Shown here: one piece after another, positions 1 to 8,049 of the stretch | Position numbering within the stretch: the first letter of the stretch is position 1 | Layout: the number at the start of each line of letters is the position of its first letter | Origin: Bifidobacterium breve | Lineage (GTDB): Bacteria; Actinomycetota; Acidimicrobiia; IMCC26256; PALSA-555 | Length of the DNA: 38,987 nucleotides | Direction: 5' to 3' | NCBI GenBank assembly: GCA_945889545.1 | Contig: CAMDCC010000001.1 | Span: forward strand, 1 to 38,987 | Position numbers and translations under genes: made by a program | The notes under the pieces: generated by a model | Told to the model about the DNA's origin: nothing | The model's database searches: none | The model's input: only the letters and a program-made list of their open reading frames with translations

Positions 1-910
<910 letters not shown>

Positions 911-1026
911 TGCTCCTGCTCCCGCCTCCGTACTCTGCGCTTCGCTGACGCGAAGAGCGAGAGGGCCACCTGCTGACCCTCCCACCTTCGGTGTTCTCTG
1001 TGGGTCTGACTGTTTTCGCTCTCCAG

Positions 1027-1100
1027 TAGCGGTGGCGGGACTCGAACCCGCGACGCCGCGATTATGAGCCGCGTGCTCTGACCAACTGAGCTACACCGCC
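1027..1100 (-). tRNA. tRNA-Met (CAU), elongator type
   Basis: The reverse complement folds as a 74-nt cloverleaf. The acceptor strand GGCGGTG pairs with CACCGCT (G1-U72 wobble), followed by A73. The D-arm is GCTC...GAGC, the anticodon loop CTCATAA with anticodon CAU lies in a CGCGG/CCGCG-like stem, and the T-arm is GCGGG TTCGAGT CCCGC. No CCA is encoded. The first pair is a G-U wobble, not the mismatched 1-72 pair typical of initiator tRNA, so elongator Met is the likely identity. A lysidine-modified tRNA-Ile(CAU) cannot be fully excluded. It ends one base from the tRNA-Thr gene, so the two are almost certainly cut from one precursor leading into tuf. Confidence 0.9.
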
Positions 1101-1101
1101 G

Positions 1102-1174
1102 AGCCCCCTTACGGACTCGAACCGTAGACCCCTTCCTTACCATGGAAGTGCTCTGCCGACTGAGCTAAGGGGGC
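1102..1174 (-). tRNA. tRNA-Thr (GGU)
   Basis: A 73-nt cloverleaf on the minus strand. The acceptor GCCCCCT pairs with AGGGGGC, followed by T73. The anticodon stem CTTCC/GGAAG encloses the loop ATGGTAA, giving anticodon GGU, which reads ACC and ACU. The T-arm is TACGG TTCGAGT CCGTA. No CCA is encoded. It is the first gene of a Thr-Met-tuf unit, and its 3' end is one base from tRNA-Met. Confidence 0.95.
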
Positions 1175-1183
1175 GAGGTCAAC

Positions 1184-1214
1184 AGGTTAGCAACATCGCA
1201 ATCCCGACCGTCAG
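1184..1214 (-). promoter_or_regulatory. Candidate promoter for tRNA-Thr/tRNA-Met/tuf
   Basis: On the minus strand a TANNNT-type -10 (TAACCT, 1184-1189) lies nine bases ahead of the mature tRNA-Thr 5' end. CTGACG (1209-1214) could act as -35 with a 19-base spacer. The spacing is long and the match partial, so this is a weak prediction by eye. Confidence 0.3.
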
Positions 1215-1244
1215 GCCGTTGTGTCGTACTACCGTCCGACCGCA

Positions 1245-1742
1245 ATGCCCGACCTCACGCTCCGACTCGCAGAGCGGCGCGACGCGGCTGCACTCCGCGA
1301 GATCTACAACCTCGAGGTGACCACCACCACGGTCACCTTCGACATGGTTCCTCGCACGTTGGACGAGCAAGTGGCGTGGATCGACGGCCATTCGGGGGGT
1401 CATCCAGCGATCGTCGCGGTCGACCTCGAAGCGACGGTGATCGGATTCGGGTCGATTTCGCCGTACAAGGACCGGCCCGCCTACTCACCGACCGTCGAGG
1501 ACTCGATCTATGTACATCGAGAGCACCGGAGCGCCGGCGTGGGCCGCGCCATGCTCGACGAGCTGATCCGCCTCGCCCGAGATCACGGCTTCCACTCGAT
1601 GATCGCCCGCATCGTGGGTGGCCACGAGGCGTCGATCGCCCTGCATTCGACCTGCGGCTTCGAGCCCCTGGGCGTGGAGCGCGAGGTCGGTCGCAAGTTC
1701 GGAAAGTGGCTCGACGTCGTCGAGATGCAGCGGATGCTTTGA
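1245..1742 (+). CDS. GNAT-family N-acetyltransferase, phosphinothricin acetyltransferase-like
   Basis: Predicted cytoplasmic acetyltransferase that moves acetyl from acetyl-CoA to an amine. Its architecture matches the PAT/bar and MnaT group acting on phosphinothricin, methionine sulfoximine or related amino acids. Visible family features are the start LRLAERRDAAALREIYN, then IGFGSISPYKDRPAYSPTVEDSIYV, then the acetyl-CoA loop EHRSAGVGRAMLDELI (R/Q-x-x-G-x-G/A pattern) and the C-terminal SIALHSTCGFEPLG. The length of 165 residues fits the family. ATG at 1245 is preferred because the family starts just before the LRLA strand; an in-frame GTG at 1221 would add eight residues, and neither has a strong ribosome-binding site. 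The gene is single, opposite to the flanking tRNAs. The true substrate cannot be read from sequence. Confidence 0.85.
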   Translation: MPDLTLRLAERRDAAALREIYNLEVTTTTVTFDMVPRTLDEQVAWIDGHSGGHPAIVAVDLEATVIGFGSISPYKDRPAYSPTVEDSIYVHREHRSAGVGRAMLDELIRLARDHGFHSMIARIVGGHEASIALHSTCGFEPLGVEREVGRKFGKWLDVVEMQRML

Positions 1743-1790
1743 GGTGCTCGCGAAGCGGCCCGCCGAGATGGCGGGCCTTGGTGAGCGTTG

Positions 1791-1872
1791 TGGGCCGGGT
1801 TGGATTCGAACCAACGTAGGCGTTGCCAGCGGCTTTACAGGCCGCCCCCTTTGGCCACTCGGGTACCGACCC
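1791..1872 (-). tRNA. tRNA-Tyr (GUA), class II
   Basis: An 82-nt cloverleaf with a long variable arm, as expected for bacterial tRNA-Tyr. The acceptor GGGTCGG pairs with CCGGCCC, followed by A73. The anticodon stem GCGGC/GCCGC holds the loop CTGTAAA with anticodon GUA. The T-arm is GTTGG TTCGAAT CCAAC. No CCA is encoded. It is divergent from the YajQ gene. Confidence 0.95.
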
Positions 1873-1930
1873 CTGTGCAGGTGCAGCGTACTTGCATGTC
1901 GATACTGAGCGGCGAGCGAAGCGAGCTCGC

Positions 1931-1996
1931 CGGGAGCAGGCGAGCGTCCCGAAGGGCAGCGGCAGGTATCCTGCGACTGAGCGAGCGCGACCAGGG
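1931..1996 (+). repeat. Dispersed palindromic repeat, copy A
   Basis: This intergenic element contains GGCGAGCGTCC (1939-1949), a dyad gcagg-tat-cctgc (1962-1974) with core GGTATCC, and GAGCGAGCGCGACCAGGG (1979-1996). The first and last of these blocks recur exactly, on the other strand, at 27342-27401 inside nuoJ of operon 2, with nearly the same overall spacing (58 and 60 bases). Related copies are at 38681-38750 and 35584-35637. The right end of this copy runs into the ribosome-binding site of the YajQ gene. Confidence 0.6.
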
Positions 1997-2002
1997 GGCT
2001 TG

Positions 2003-2491
2003 ATGCCAACGTTCGACGTTGTGTCCGAAGTGGACTTCCAAGAAGTGCGTAACGCGGTCGACCAAGCGAGTCGCGAGGTCTCGACGCGTTTCGACTTCAA
2101 AGGGACCGACAGCAGCATCGAGCTGAAGGAAAAGACGATCGAGCTGCACACCGAGAGCGACCAGCGCCTCAAGGCGCTCACGCAGGTGCTCGAGGAGAAG
2201 TTTGTGAAGCGGAAGGTGTCGTTGAAGTCGCTCTCCTACGGCAAGGTCGAAGAGGCTTCGAAGGGCACCGTGCGTCAGGTCATCACGCTGAATGTCGGGA
2301 TCAGCCAGGACAAGGCGCGAGAGATCGGCAAGTTCGTGAAGGAACTCGGTCTCAAGGGCGTGTCACATCAGATACAAGGCGATCAGCTACGCATCAGCGG
2401 CAAGAAGCGAGACGACCTCCAGGACGTCATCGCCGCGCTGCGCGAGCACGACTTCGCCATCCCGCTGCAGTTCGAGAACTTCCGCGACTAG
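2003..2491 (+). CDS. YajQ family cyclic-di-GMP-binding/nucleotide-binding protein
   Basis: A small cytoplasmic protein of the YajQ/UPF0234 family. Some members bind nucleotides, RNA or cyclic di-GMP and act with transcription factors; the role here is unknown. Recognisable blocks are the N-terminal FDVVSEVDFQEVRNAVDQA, STRFDFKGTDSSIEL, the central LSYGKVEEASKGTVRQVI and the C-terminal QIQGDQLRISGKKRDDLQ with IPLQFENFRD at the end. The length of 162 residues is standard for the family. ATG at 2003 is preceded by AGGGGGCT at a usable distance, and upstream extension would run through the tRNA-Tyr region. Its stop codon (2489-2491) directly abuts the stop of the convergent htpX gene. Confidence 0.95.
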   Translation: MPTFDVVSEVDFQEVRNAVDQASREVSTRFDFKGTDSSIELKEKTIELHTESDQRLKALTQVLEEKFVKRKVSLKSLSYGKVEEASKGTVRQVITLNVGISQDKAREIGKFVKELGLKGVSHQIQGDQLRISGKKRDDLQDVIAALREHDFAIPLQFENFRD

Positions 2492-3352
2492 CTACCGCCA
2501 TTCGCCGGAGCGGAGACGGCGGATGCGGTCTTCGGTCGGCGGGTGCGAGCTGAACAGGCCGGCAAAGCTCACCTTGCGTCCGGTCAGCGGGTTGATGATG
2601 AACGCGGTCGCTTGAGCCGGTTGCACATTCATCGGCACCTGCTTCACGTAGGCCTCGATCTTCTCGAGCGCGCGGGCGAGTGGTTCGCCGTCGTTGACGA
2701 GGTGCGCACCGCTGGCGTCGGCCTGGTACTCACGTGAGCGCGAGAGCGCCATCTGCAGGAACATCGCGGCAATCGGGGCCAGGATCACGAGCGCGAGCAC
2801 GCCGAGGATCCCCCCGCCGTCGTCGTCGTCCCCACCACCACCGAACATTGCACCCCACATCGCGATCCTGGACACGAACATGATTCCCATCGCGACCGCG
2901 GCTGCGACCGAGCCGATGAGGATGTCGCGGTTCTGGACGTGCGACAGCTCGTGCGCGAGCACGCCACGGAGCTCGTCTTGGTCGAGCACCTGGAGGATCC
3001 CCTGGGTGCAACACACCGCCGCATGGCTGGGGCTGCGGCCGGTTGCGAAGGCGTTGGGTTGCGGCTCAGCCGAGATGTAGAGGCGGGGCATCGGCATGTC
3101 GTTGCGACGCGCCAGGTCCTCCACGATGGCGTACATCTCCGGTGCCTCTTCGCGGGTGACCGGCTTCGCCCTCGCGGCCTTGATCGCAAGTGTGTCGCTG
3201 AACCAATACGAGCCGCCGCAGAACAGCAGCGCGATGCCGAAACCGATGACGAGTCCGCCGCTGCCACCAACCAGCTGGCCGATCCCCATGAACAACCCGC
3301 CCAGCGCGGCGAGCAGAACTGTGGTCTTCAACGTGTTCTTGAGGCCTGCCAT
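2492..3352 (-). CDS. htpX: Zinc metalloprotease HtpX homologue
   Basis: Membrane-bound M48-family metallopeptidase, in other bacteria part of quality control of misfolded membrane proteins together with FtsH. At 286 residues it is of normal size. Two hydrophobic segments lie near the N-terminus (about 10-27 and 30-50). The zinc motif HELSH is at residues 134-138 and is followed by NRDILIGS; two more hydrophobic segments come next, and the third-ligand motif SREYQAD appears near residue 212. The ATG has AAAGGTG five bases upstream. The stop (TAG) abuts the yajQ stop with no bases between, so the two convergent genes share no spacer for a terminator. Confidence 0.95.
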   Translation of the reverse strand: MAGLKNTLKTTVLLAALGGLFMGIGQLVGGSGGLVIGFGIALLFCGGSYWFSDTLAIKAARAKPVTREEAPEMYAIVEDLARRNDMPMPRLYISAEPQPNAFATGRSPSHAAVCCTQGILQVLDQDELRGVLAHELSHVQNRDILIGSVAAAVAMGIMFVSRIAMWGAMFGGGGDDDDGGGILGVLALVILAPIAAMFLQMALSRSREYQADASGAHLVNDGEPLARALEKIEAYVKQVPMNVQPAQATAFIINPLTGRKVSFAGLFSSHPPTEDRIRRLRSGEWR

Positions 3353-3427
3353 TTCGCACCTTTGATCGAACGTCTGGTCCTGGTCTTACAACGCTAGATC
3401 GTTGGCCTTTCGTTCCAGGTTCGGGCC

Positions 3428-4258
3428 TCAGCGTGAGGCCACGAGCAGCACGAGGCCCGCGGCGACCACCAGCGCTGAAGCCAGACGGGCCCGGCCGAGG
3501 CGCTCGTGGAGCAGCAGCCAGCCCGCGGCGGCCCCCAACACAACCGAGGACTCCCGCAGCGACGCCACGTAGCCCACCGGCGCCAGCCGCACGCCGGCCA
3601 GCACCATCGAATAGGCGAGCACCGAAGCGAGCCCTCCAAGGGACACGCGGCGCCAGTCGCCTCTCAGGTAGCGGGTGAACGCGCCGAGTTGGCCCCGACT
3701 GGCCCCGTAGACCGAGAGCGCCAGCGCGGCACCGAGCACAAGCGCGATGCCGTACGCCACGCCGCTCTCCGACTTGCGCGCGCCAGCGGCGTCGATGGTC
3801 GTGTACGTACCGATCGTGACGGCCGTAAGCCCGGCCCAGAGCAGGGCAACGTGCCCAACGTGGCGGCGGACGAGCGACGCCAGCCCACCGGTGACGATGG
3901 CGATCGCCAGCCAGGACAGCGACGACAGATCGTCACTGAGGAAGGCGACGCCGCCGACCGCGGCCAGCAGCGCGCCGCCGCCCCGAGCGAGCGGGTAGGC
4001 AACCGAGAAGTCGCCGTGGTGATATGCACGAACGAGGGCGAGCACGTACACGACGTGCACGAGGCTGGAGATCGCAAGGTACGGCCACGCCGACGAATCG
4101 GGAAAGCCGATCGCGACCAACACAGGCAGCGAGATGACGCCGCCCACGAGGAACTGGCCCCACGCGGTGAACAGCCGATCTTCGCTGGTCTTGACCTGGA
4201 AGTTCCAGAACGCGTGCAGCCCGGCGGACCCGAGCGCTAGGAGCGTGGCCTCCAGCAT
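3428..4258 (-). CDS. EamA/DMT-superfamily transporter, substrate unknown
   Basis: A polytopic inner-membrane protein of 276 residues built of about ten hydrophobic helices in two similar halves, the drug/metabolite transporter pattern. Diagnostic stretches are HAFWNFQVK near the start, LALVRAYHHGDFSVAYPLARG at the end of the first half, and GVRLAPVGYVASLRESSVVLGAAAG before the last helices, which resembles the EamA repeat motif. A mitochondrial or housekeeping role is not indicated; exporters of amino acids, nucleobases or metabolites belong here. It follows the HAD-like gene on the same strand after a 26-base gap and may be co-transcribed with it. Substrate cannot be inferred. Confidence 0.85.
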   Translation of the reverse strand: MLEATLLALGSAGLHAFWNFQVKTSEDRLFTAWGQFLVGGVISLPVLVAIGFPDSSAWPYLAISSLVHVVYVLALVRAYHHGDFSVAYPLARGGGALLAAVGGVAFLSDDLSSLSWLAIAIVTGGLASLVRRHVGHVALLWAGLTAVTIGTYTTIDAAGARKSESGVAYGIALVLGAALALSVYGASRGQLGAFTRYLRGDWRRVSLGGLASVLAYSMVLAGVRLAPVGYVASLRESSVVLGAAAGWLLLHERLGRARLASALVVAAGLVLLVASR

Positions 4259-4284
4259 CCGTGTTCAGTCAGCCGGTCGAAACG

Positions 4285-4773
4285 TCAGTCGTAGTAGCCG
4301 GAGTGGAAGTAGACGCAGGGCACGCCTTCACCGCGGAACATCTCCACGTTGCGCCGATCGTCCTCGATCGCGAGCCGGAGCTCGAAGCCGAACGCGCGCA
4401 GCTCCCATACCGACGACTGCTTGAAATCGCGCGATTGCTCGTAGTCGCCCCACGGGCGCATGAGCAGCACATCCCATCGGATGCGGTAGTGCTCGAGCCA
4501 CGCGACAGTCAGGTGATGCAGTCGCTCGGGGCGGGCCGTGAGCAGCACGATGCGCAGGTTGGCATCGAGGAGGTCGAGGAGCACCTTCACCTCTTCGATG
4601 ACGGGGTCCTCGCCACACGCGTCGAAGAACGCGCGCCAGTCACGTCGCGGCGCTTCGATGTAGTGCTGACGCGTCGTGGCGTCGGAGAGCACACCGTCGA
4701 TGTCGATCACCGCAGCCGGCCCGGGCTCGACTTCCCCGTCCCGCCACGTCCAGTACTCGGGTGCTCTACTCAC
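4285..4773 (-). CDS. HAD-superfamily phosphatase-like protein (polynucleotide-phosphatase type)
   Basis: A 162-residue soluble protein with the haloacid dehalogenase motifs in order. Motif I is DIDGV with the two aspartates at residues 24 and 26, motif II is LLTARPE, motif III contains DFKQSSVWELR, and motif IV is EDDRRNVEMF. This pattern is close to the 3'-phosphatase domain of polynucleotide kinase/phosphatase and to small nucleotide phosphatases. No kinase domain is attached. GTG at 4771-4773 is preceded by GGGAAAG. It follows acs after 12 bases and probably shares its transcript. Phosphatase activity is a family inference; the substrate is unknown. Confidence 0.8.
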   Translation of the reverse strand: MSRAPEYWTWRDGEVEPGPAAVIDIDGVLSDATTRQHYIEAPRRDWRAFFDACGEDPVIEEVKVLLDLLDANLRIVLLTARPERLHHLTVAWLEHYRIRWDVLLMRPWGDYEQSRDFKQSSVWELRAFGFELRLAIEDDRRNVEMFRGEGVPCVYFHSGYYD

Positions 4774-4785
4774 CTTTCCCGCTCA

Positions 4786-6744
4786 TCACGCTTCGTCGGG
4801 CGCTTGTGCGAGGTAGCGCGCCTTGATGCCTTCGACGACGGAGGGATCGGCGAGCGTGGTGGTGTCGCCCAGCGCGTGGTCTTCGCTCACGTCCTTGAGC
4901 AGGCGTCGCATGATCTTGCCCGAGCGGGTCTTCGGCAGCTCCTCGGTGAAGAGGATCGACTTGGGCTTGGCGATTGGCCCGATCGTTTCGGCCACGTGCT
5001 CGCGCAGTTCCTCAACGAGGGCGTCGCTCGCTTCGAACCCGTTGCGCAGGATCACGAACGCCGCGATCGCTTGACCACTCGTCGCATCGGTCTTGCCGAC
5101 TACCGCGGCCTCGGCGACGGCAGGGTGGCCGACGAGCGCGTGCTCGACCTCGGCGGTCGAGATGTTGTGCCCGGAGATGAGCATCACGTCGTCGACTCGA
5201 CCGAGCAGCCAGAAGTAGCCATCCGCATCGCGCTTGGCGCCGTCGCCCGCGAAGTACTTGCCCTCGAAGCGACCCCAATATGTGGCGCGGTAGCGCTCCG
5301 GGTCGCCCCAGATGCCGCGCAGCATTGCCGGCCACGGGCGCGTCAACACGAGGTAGCCCCCGCCCGGGATCGCCACGCTCTTGCCGTTGTCATCCACGAT
5401 GTCGGCGCCGATCCCGGGAAGCGGGAACGTGGCGCTACCGGGCTTCAGCGTCGTCGCACCAGGCAACGGGCTGATCATCATGGCGCCGGTCTCGGTCTGC
5501 CACCACGTGTCGACGACCGGGCATCGCTCCGCGCCGATCGTCTTCCAGTACCAGACCCACGCCTCGGGGTTGATGGGCTCCCCGACCGAGCCAAGCAGCC
5601 GAAGACTCGTGAGATCGCGCTTCTCCGGCCACTCCGCACCCCACTTCATGAACGTGCGGATCGCGGTGGGTGCCGTGTAGAGGATCGTGACCTTGTACTT
5701 CTCGACGATCTGCCACATCCGATCCTTGTCGGGAAAGTCGGGTGTGCCCTCATAGATCACACACGTCGCTCGGTTCGCGAGCGCGCCGTAGACGATGTAC
5801 GAGTGACCGGTGACCCACCCGACATCAGCCGCGCACCAGTACACGTCGGTGTCGGGTTGCAGATCGAACACGTGCTTGTGCGTCCAGCAGACCTGGGTGA
5901 GGTAGCCCCCGGTCGTGTGCATGATGCCCTTGGGCTTCGCGGTGGTCCCGCTCGTGTAGAGCAGATAGAGGAGGTCTTCGGAGTCCATCGGCTCGGGGGC
6001 GCAGTTGGTGCTCTGCTGCGGCACAAGGTCGTGCCACCACACGTCGCGGCCGTCGCTCCACGCCACGTCCTGCTCGGTGCGGCGCAGCACAAGCACCTTC
6101 TCGATCGACGGGCACTCGGCCACGGCCGCGTCGGCGATGTCCTTGAGCGGCACGATCGTCCCGCGCCGCCACGCCCCGTCGCCGGTGATGAGCACCTTGG
6201 CCTCGGCGTCGTTGATGCGGTCGCGCAGTGAGTCGGCTGAGAAGCCCCCGAACACCACGGAGTGCGGCGCGCCGATGCGCGCGCACGCAAGCAGCGCCAT
6301 CGGAAGCTCTGGGACCATGCCCAAGTAGATGTTCACGCGGTCGCCCTTACCCACGCCCAGGGCCTTCAGCGCGTTGGCGAGTTGGCTCACGTCGTCGAGC
6401 AGCTGCGCGTACGTGATCGCACGCGCGTCGCCCGGCTCACCTTCCCAGTAGTACGCAACCTGGTCGCCATGACCGGCTTCCACGTGTCGATCGAGGCAGT
6501 TGTACGACGCGTTGAGCTTCCCGCCGACGAACCATTTGGCGAACGGGAGGTCCCACTCGAGCACCGTGTGCCATTCCTCGACCCAGTCGACGAGGTCGGC
6601 GGCTTGGCGGGCCCAGAAGCCCTCGAAGTCGGCGTTCGCCTCGTCGTAGATCTCCGCGTCGACGACTCGCGCTGTCTTCTTGAAGTGGGCGGGCGGCGGG
6701 AACGATTGCCCTTCGCCGAGCAGGGACTCGATGGTCTCGGACAT
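4786..6744 (-). CDS. acs: Acetyl-CoA synthetase (AMP-forming)
   Basis: Activates acetate to acetyl-CoA through acetyl-AMP, linking acetate to central metabolism. The 652 residues match the family's usual length. Visible features are the N-terminal domain with FEGFWARQAADLVDW and NASYNCLDRHVE, the P-loop-like YTSGTTAKPKGIMH, the acetyl-CoA synthetase signature VDTWWQTETG, the hinge LGRVDDVMLISGHN and the C-terminal TRSGKIMRRLL. The lysine in that last motif is the catalytic residue that other bacteria acetylate to switch the enzyme off. No truncation or frameshift was seen. It lies 42 bases downstream of the MidA-type methyltransferase and 12 bases upstream of the HAD-like gene. Confidence 0.97.
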   Translation of the reverse strand: MSETIESLLGEGQSFPPPAHFKKTARVVDAEIYDEANADFEGFWARQAADLVDWVEEWHTVLEWDLPFAKWFVGGKLNASYNCLDRHVEAGHGDQVAYYWEGEPGDARAITYAQLLDDVSQLANALKALGVGKGDRVNIYLGMVPELPMALLACARIGAPHSVVFGGFSADSLRDRINDAEAKVLITGDGAWRRGTIVPLKDIADAAVAECPSIEKVLVLRRTEQDVAWSDGRDVWWHDLVPQQSTNCAPEPMDSEDLLYLLYTSGTTAKPKGIMHTTGGYLTQVCWTHKHVFDLQPDTDVYWCAADVGWVTGHSYIVYGALANRATCVIYEGTPDFPDKDRMWQIVEKYKVTILYTAPTAIRTFMKWGAEWPEKRDLTSLRLLGSVGEPINPEAWVWYWKTIGAERCPVVDTWWQTETGAMMISPLPGATTLKPGSATFPLPGIGADIVDDNGKSVAIPGGGYLVLTRPWPAMLRGIWGDPERYRATYWGRFEGKYFAGDGAKRDADGYFWLLGRVDDVMLISGHNISTAEVEHALVGHPAVAEAAVVGKTDATSGQAIAAFVILRNGFEASDALVEELREHVAETIGPIAKPKSILFTEELPKTRSGKIMRRLLKDVSEDHALGDTTTLADPSVVEGIKARYLAQAPDEA

Positions 6745-6786
6745 GGCTGGTGACTTTCTGTGGTTCTATGGATCTGGACGGGCGGG

Positions 6787-7980
6787 TCAGGCTATCCGGC
6801 GCTTGAGTGTGACCACCCGGTGCGCGCCAAGACCGGTCGGGTCGATGAGCGCGGCCGCCTCCACTCCACGACTGCGTCCGGCGATCGCGGCGAGGTCGCC
6901 GAGATGGGCGCGTTCGCGCCAGATCTCGTCGCCTGCCGCCACGAGCTCGTCGATCCCGAGGCCGCGTAACCAGTCGGCTTGCGCGACTTCGCCAGCGACG
7001 GTGAACCCGGCTCGACCCGCCGCCCAGCGCAGGTGCTCGAGCGAAACGTCACACGTGATGTCTTGCCGACCCAACGCAACGAGCGGGGTCGCGCCGCGCC
7101 CGTGGCCGGCATACGTGCGCAGCCATGCCGACTGCCCGCGATCTGCGAGGCCGCGCGCCTCGTCCATGTAGTCGACGAGCAACACTTCGCCGCGGTTGAG
7201 GAGCATCGCGACGCGTTCCAGCCACTCGCGCGCGGCGATCGGCACGGGCAGACGCCGCCCATCCGGAACATCCAGGCCCCCCGCAACGTGGTCAGCTTCG
7301 GAGGCCAGCTCGGCGGGCGCCGGAACCACCACCTCGACAAACCGCCCACCCTCGCTCGGCTGGTCGTCGTCCACCCCGACACGGACTTCGAGCCAACCAC
7401 CATCGGAGCGCTCGACGAGATGCACCGGGAGGTTGTCGAGCAGCTCGTTGGCGATGACGACACCCTCGATGGACATGGCCGGCAGGTCGTCGAGCCCACT
7501 CACGATCGGACCGGCGTGGGGCACAACCTCGAGCGGCTCGTCGGGATCACTGCGATGCGCGAACGGACCCAACGCCTCGTCGATCGGCTCGAGCGGAAGG
7601 TGCTCGCGCTGTGCGGCGCGCAAGCGCGCCGAACGCTCGACGAGCACGTACCGCAGCGCCGGTGCGCACTCAGGGTCGGCGCGCAACACATCGGTCGCGA
7701 GGCGGCCCCGTCCGGCACCGGCCTCGATCACCATGAAGGGATCGGGCGACCCAAGTCGACGCCACACCTCGTCGAGGTGGCGCGCGACGAGCGCACCGAA
7801 CAACGTCCCCACCTCGGGGCTCGTGACGAAGTCGGCGCCCATCCGGCCGGCCCCACCGCTGCTGGCGAAGAACCCATCGACTTCGTCGTAGAGCGCCATC
7901 GCCTGAAAGTCGGCGAACGAGATCGGTCCCTCGCGCCGGATCCGTCCTGCGATCCTCTCCACGAGTGTCATGTCCAGCAC
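6787..7980 (-). CDS. MidA/NDUFAF7-family SAM-dependent methyltransferase, candidate complex I assembly factor
   Basis: Class I SAM-dependent methyltransferase of the COG1565 family (397 residues). Visible features are the N-terminal PISFADFQAMALYDEVDGFF, GADFVTSPEVGTLFGALVAR, the SAM-binding IEAGAGRGRLATDVL and the family motif VIANELLDNLPVHLVER. The human member NDUFAF7 symmetrically dimethylates an arginine of the NDUFS2 (NuoD) subunit during complex I assembly. Here the gene lies 69 bases behind nuoN of operon 1 on the same strand, and the operon 1 NuoD keeps the target arginine (HRGYEK, residue 66). That makes an assembly role likely but unproven. The start is uncertain: GTG at 7978-7980 has GAGGG too close, while ATG at 7969-7971 would remove three residues. 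Confidence 0.88.
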   Translation of the reverse strand: MLDMTLVERIAGRIRREGPISFADFQAMALYDEVDGFFASSGGAGRMGADFVTSPEVGTLFGALVARHLDEVWRRLGSPDPFMVIEAGAGRGRLATDVLRADPECAPALRYVLVERSARLRAAQREHLPLEPIDEALGPFAHRSDPDEPLEVVPHAGPIVSGLDDLPAMSIEGVVIANELLDNLPVHLVERSDGGWLEVRVGVDDDQPSEGGRFVEVVVPAPAELASEADHVAGGLDVPDGRRLPVPIAAREWLERVAMLLNRGEVLLVDYMDEARGLADRGQSAWLRTYAGHGRGATPLVALGRQDITCDVSLEHLRWAAGRAGFTVAGEVAQADWLRGLGIDELVAAGDEIWRERAHLGDLAAIAGRSRGVEAAALIDPTGLGAHRVVTLKRRIA

Positions 7981-7989
7981 TTTCCCTCA

Positions 7990-8036
7990 TTCTGGAGACT
8001 CACAACACCGGAATCCGGGGTGCTGGATCTCCAGAA
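7990..8036 (-). terminator. Hairpin after nuo operon 1 (candidate terminator or attenuator)
   Basis: Perfect 9-base arms ttctggaga (7990-7998) and tctccagaa (8028-8036) enclose a second, imperfect stem built from CACCGG and CCGGGGTG. It begins 13 bases after the nuoN stop and ends before the methyltransferase start. There is no clear T-run on the minus strand, so it may attenuate rather than stop transcription into the methyltransferase gene. Confidence 0.5.
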
Positions 8037-8049
8037 CACGGGGGAGAGG

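Noticed and set aside
1027..1100. Initiator tRNA-fMet for the CAU tRNA
   Set aside because: The first acceptor pair is a G-U wobble rather than the unpaired C1-A72 type, and the anticodon stem lacks three consecutive G-C pairs of the initiator pattern next to the loop.
1333..2181. Minus-strand frame across the acetyltransferase gene and tRNA-Tyr
   Set aside because: It crosses a tRNA gene and the well-supported GNAT gene; the product is Arg/Ser-rich and resembles nothing.
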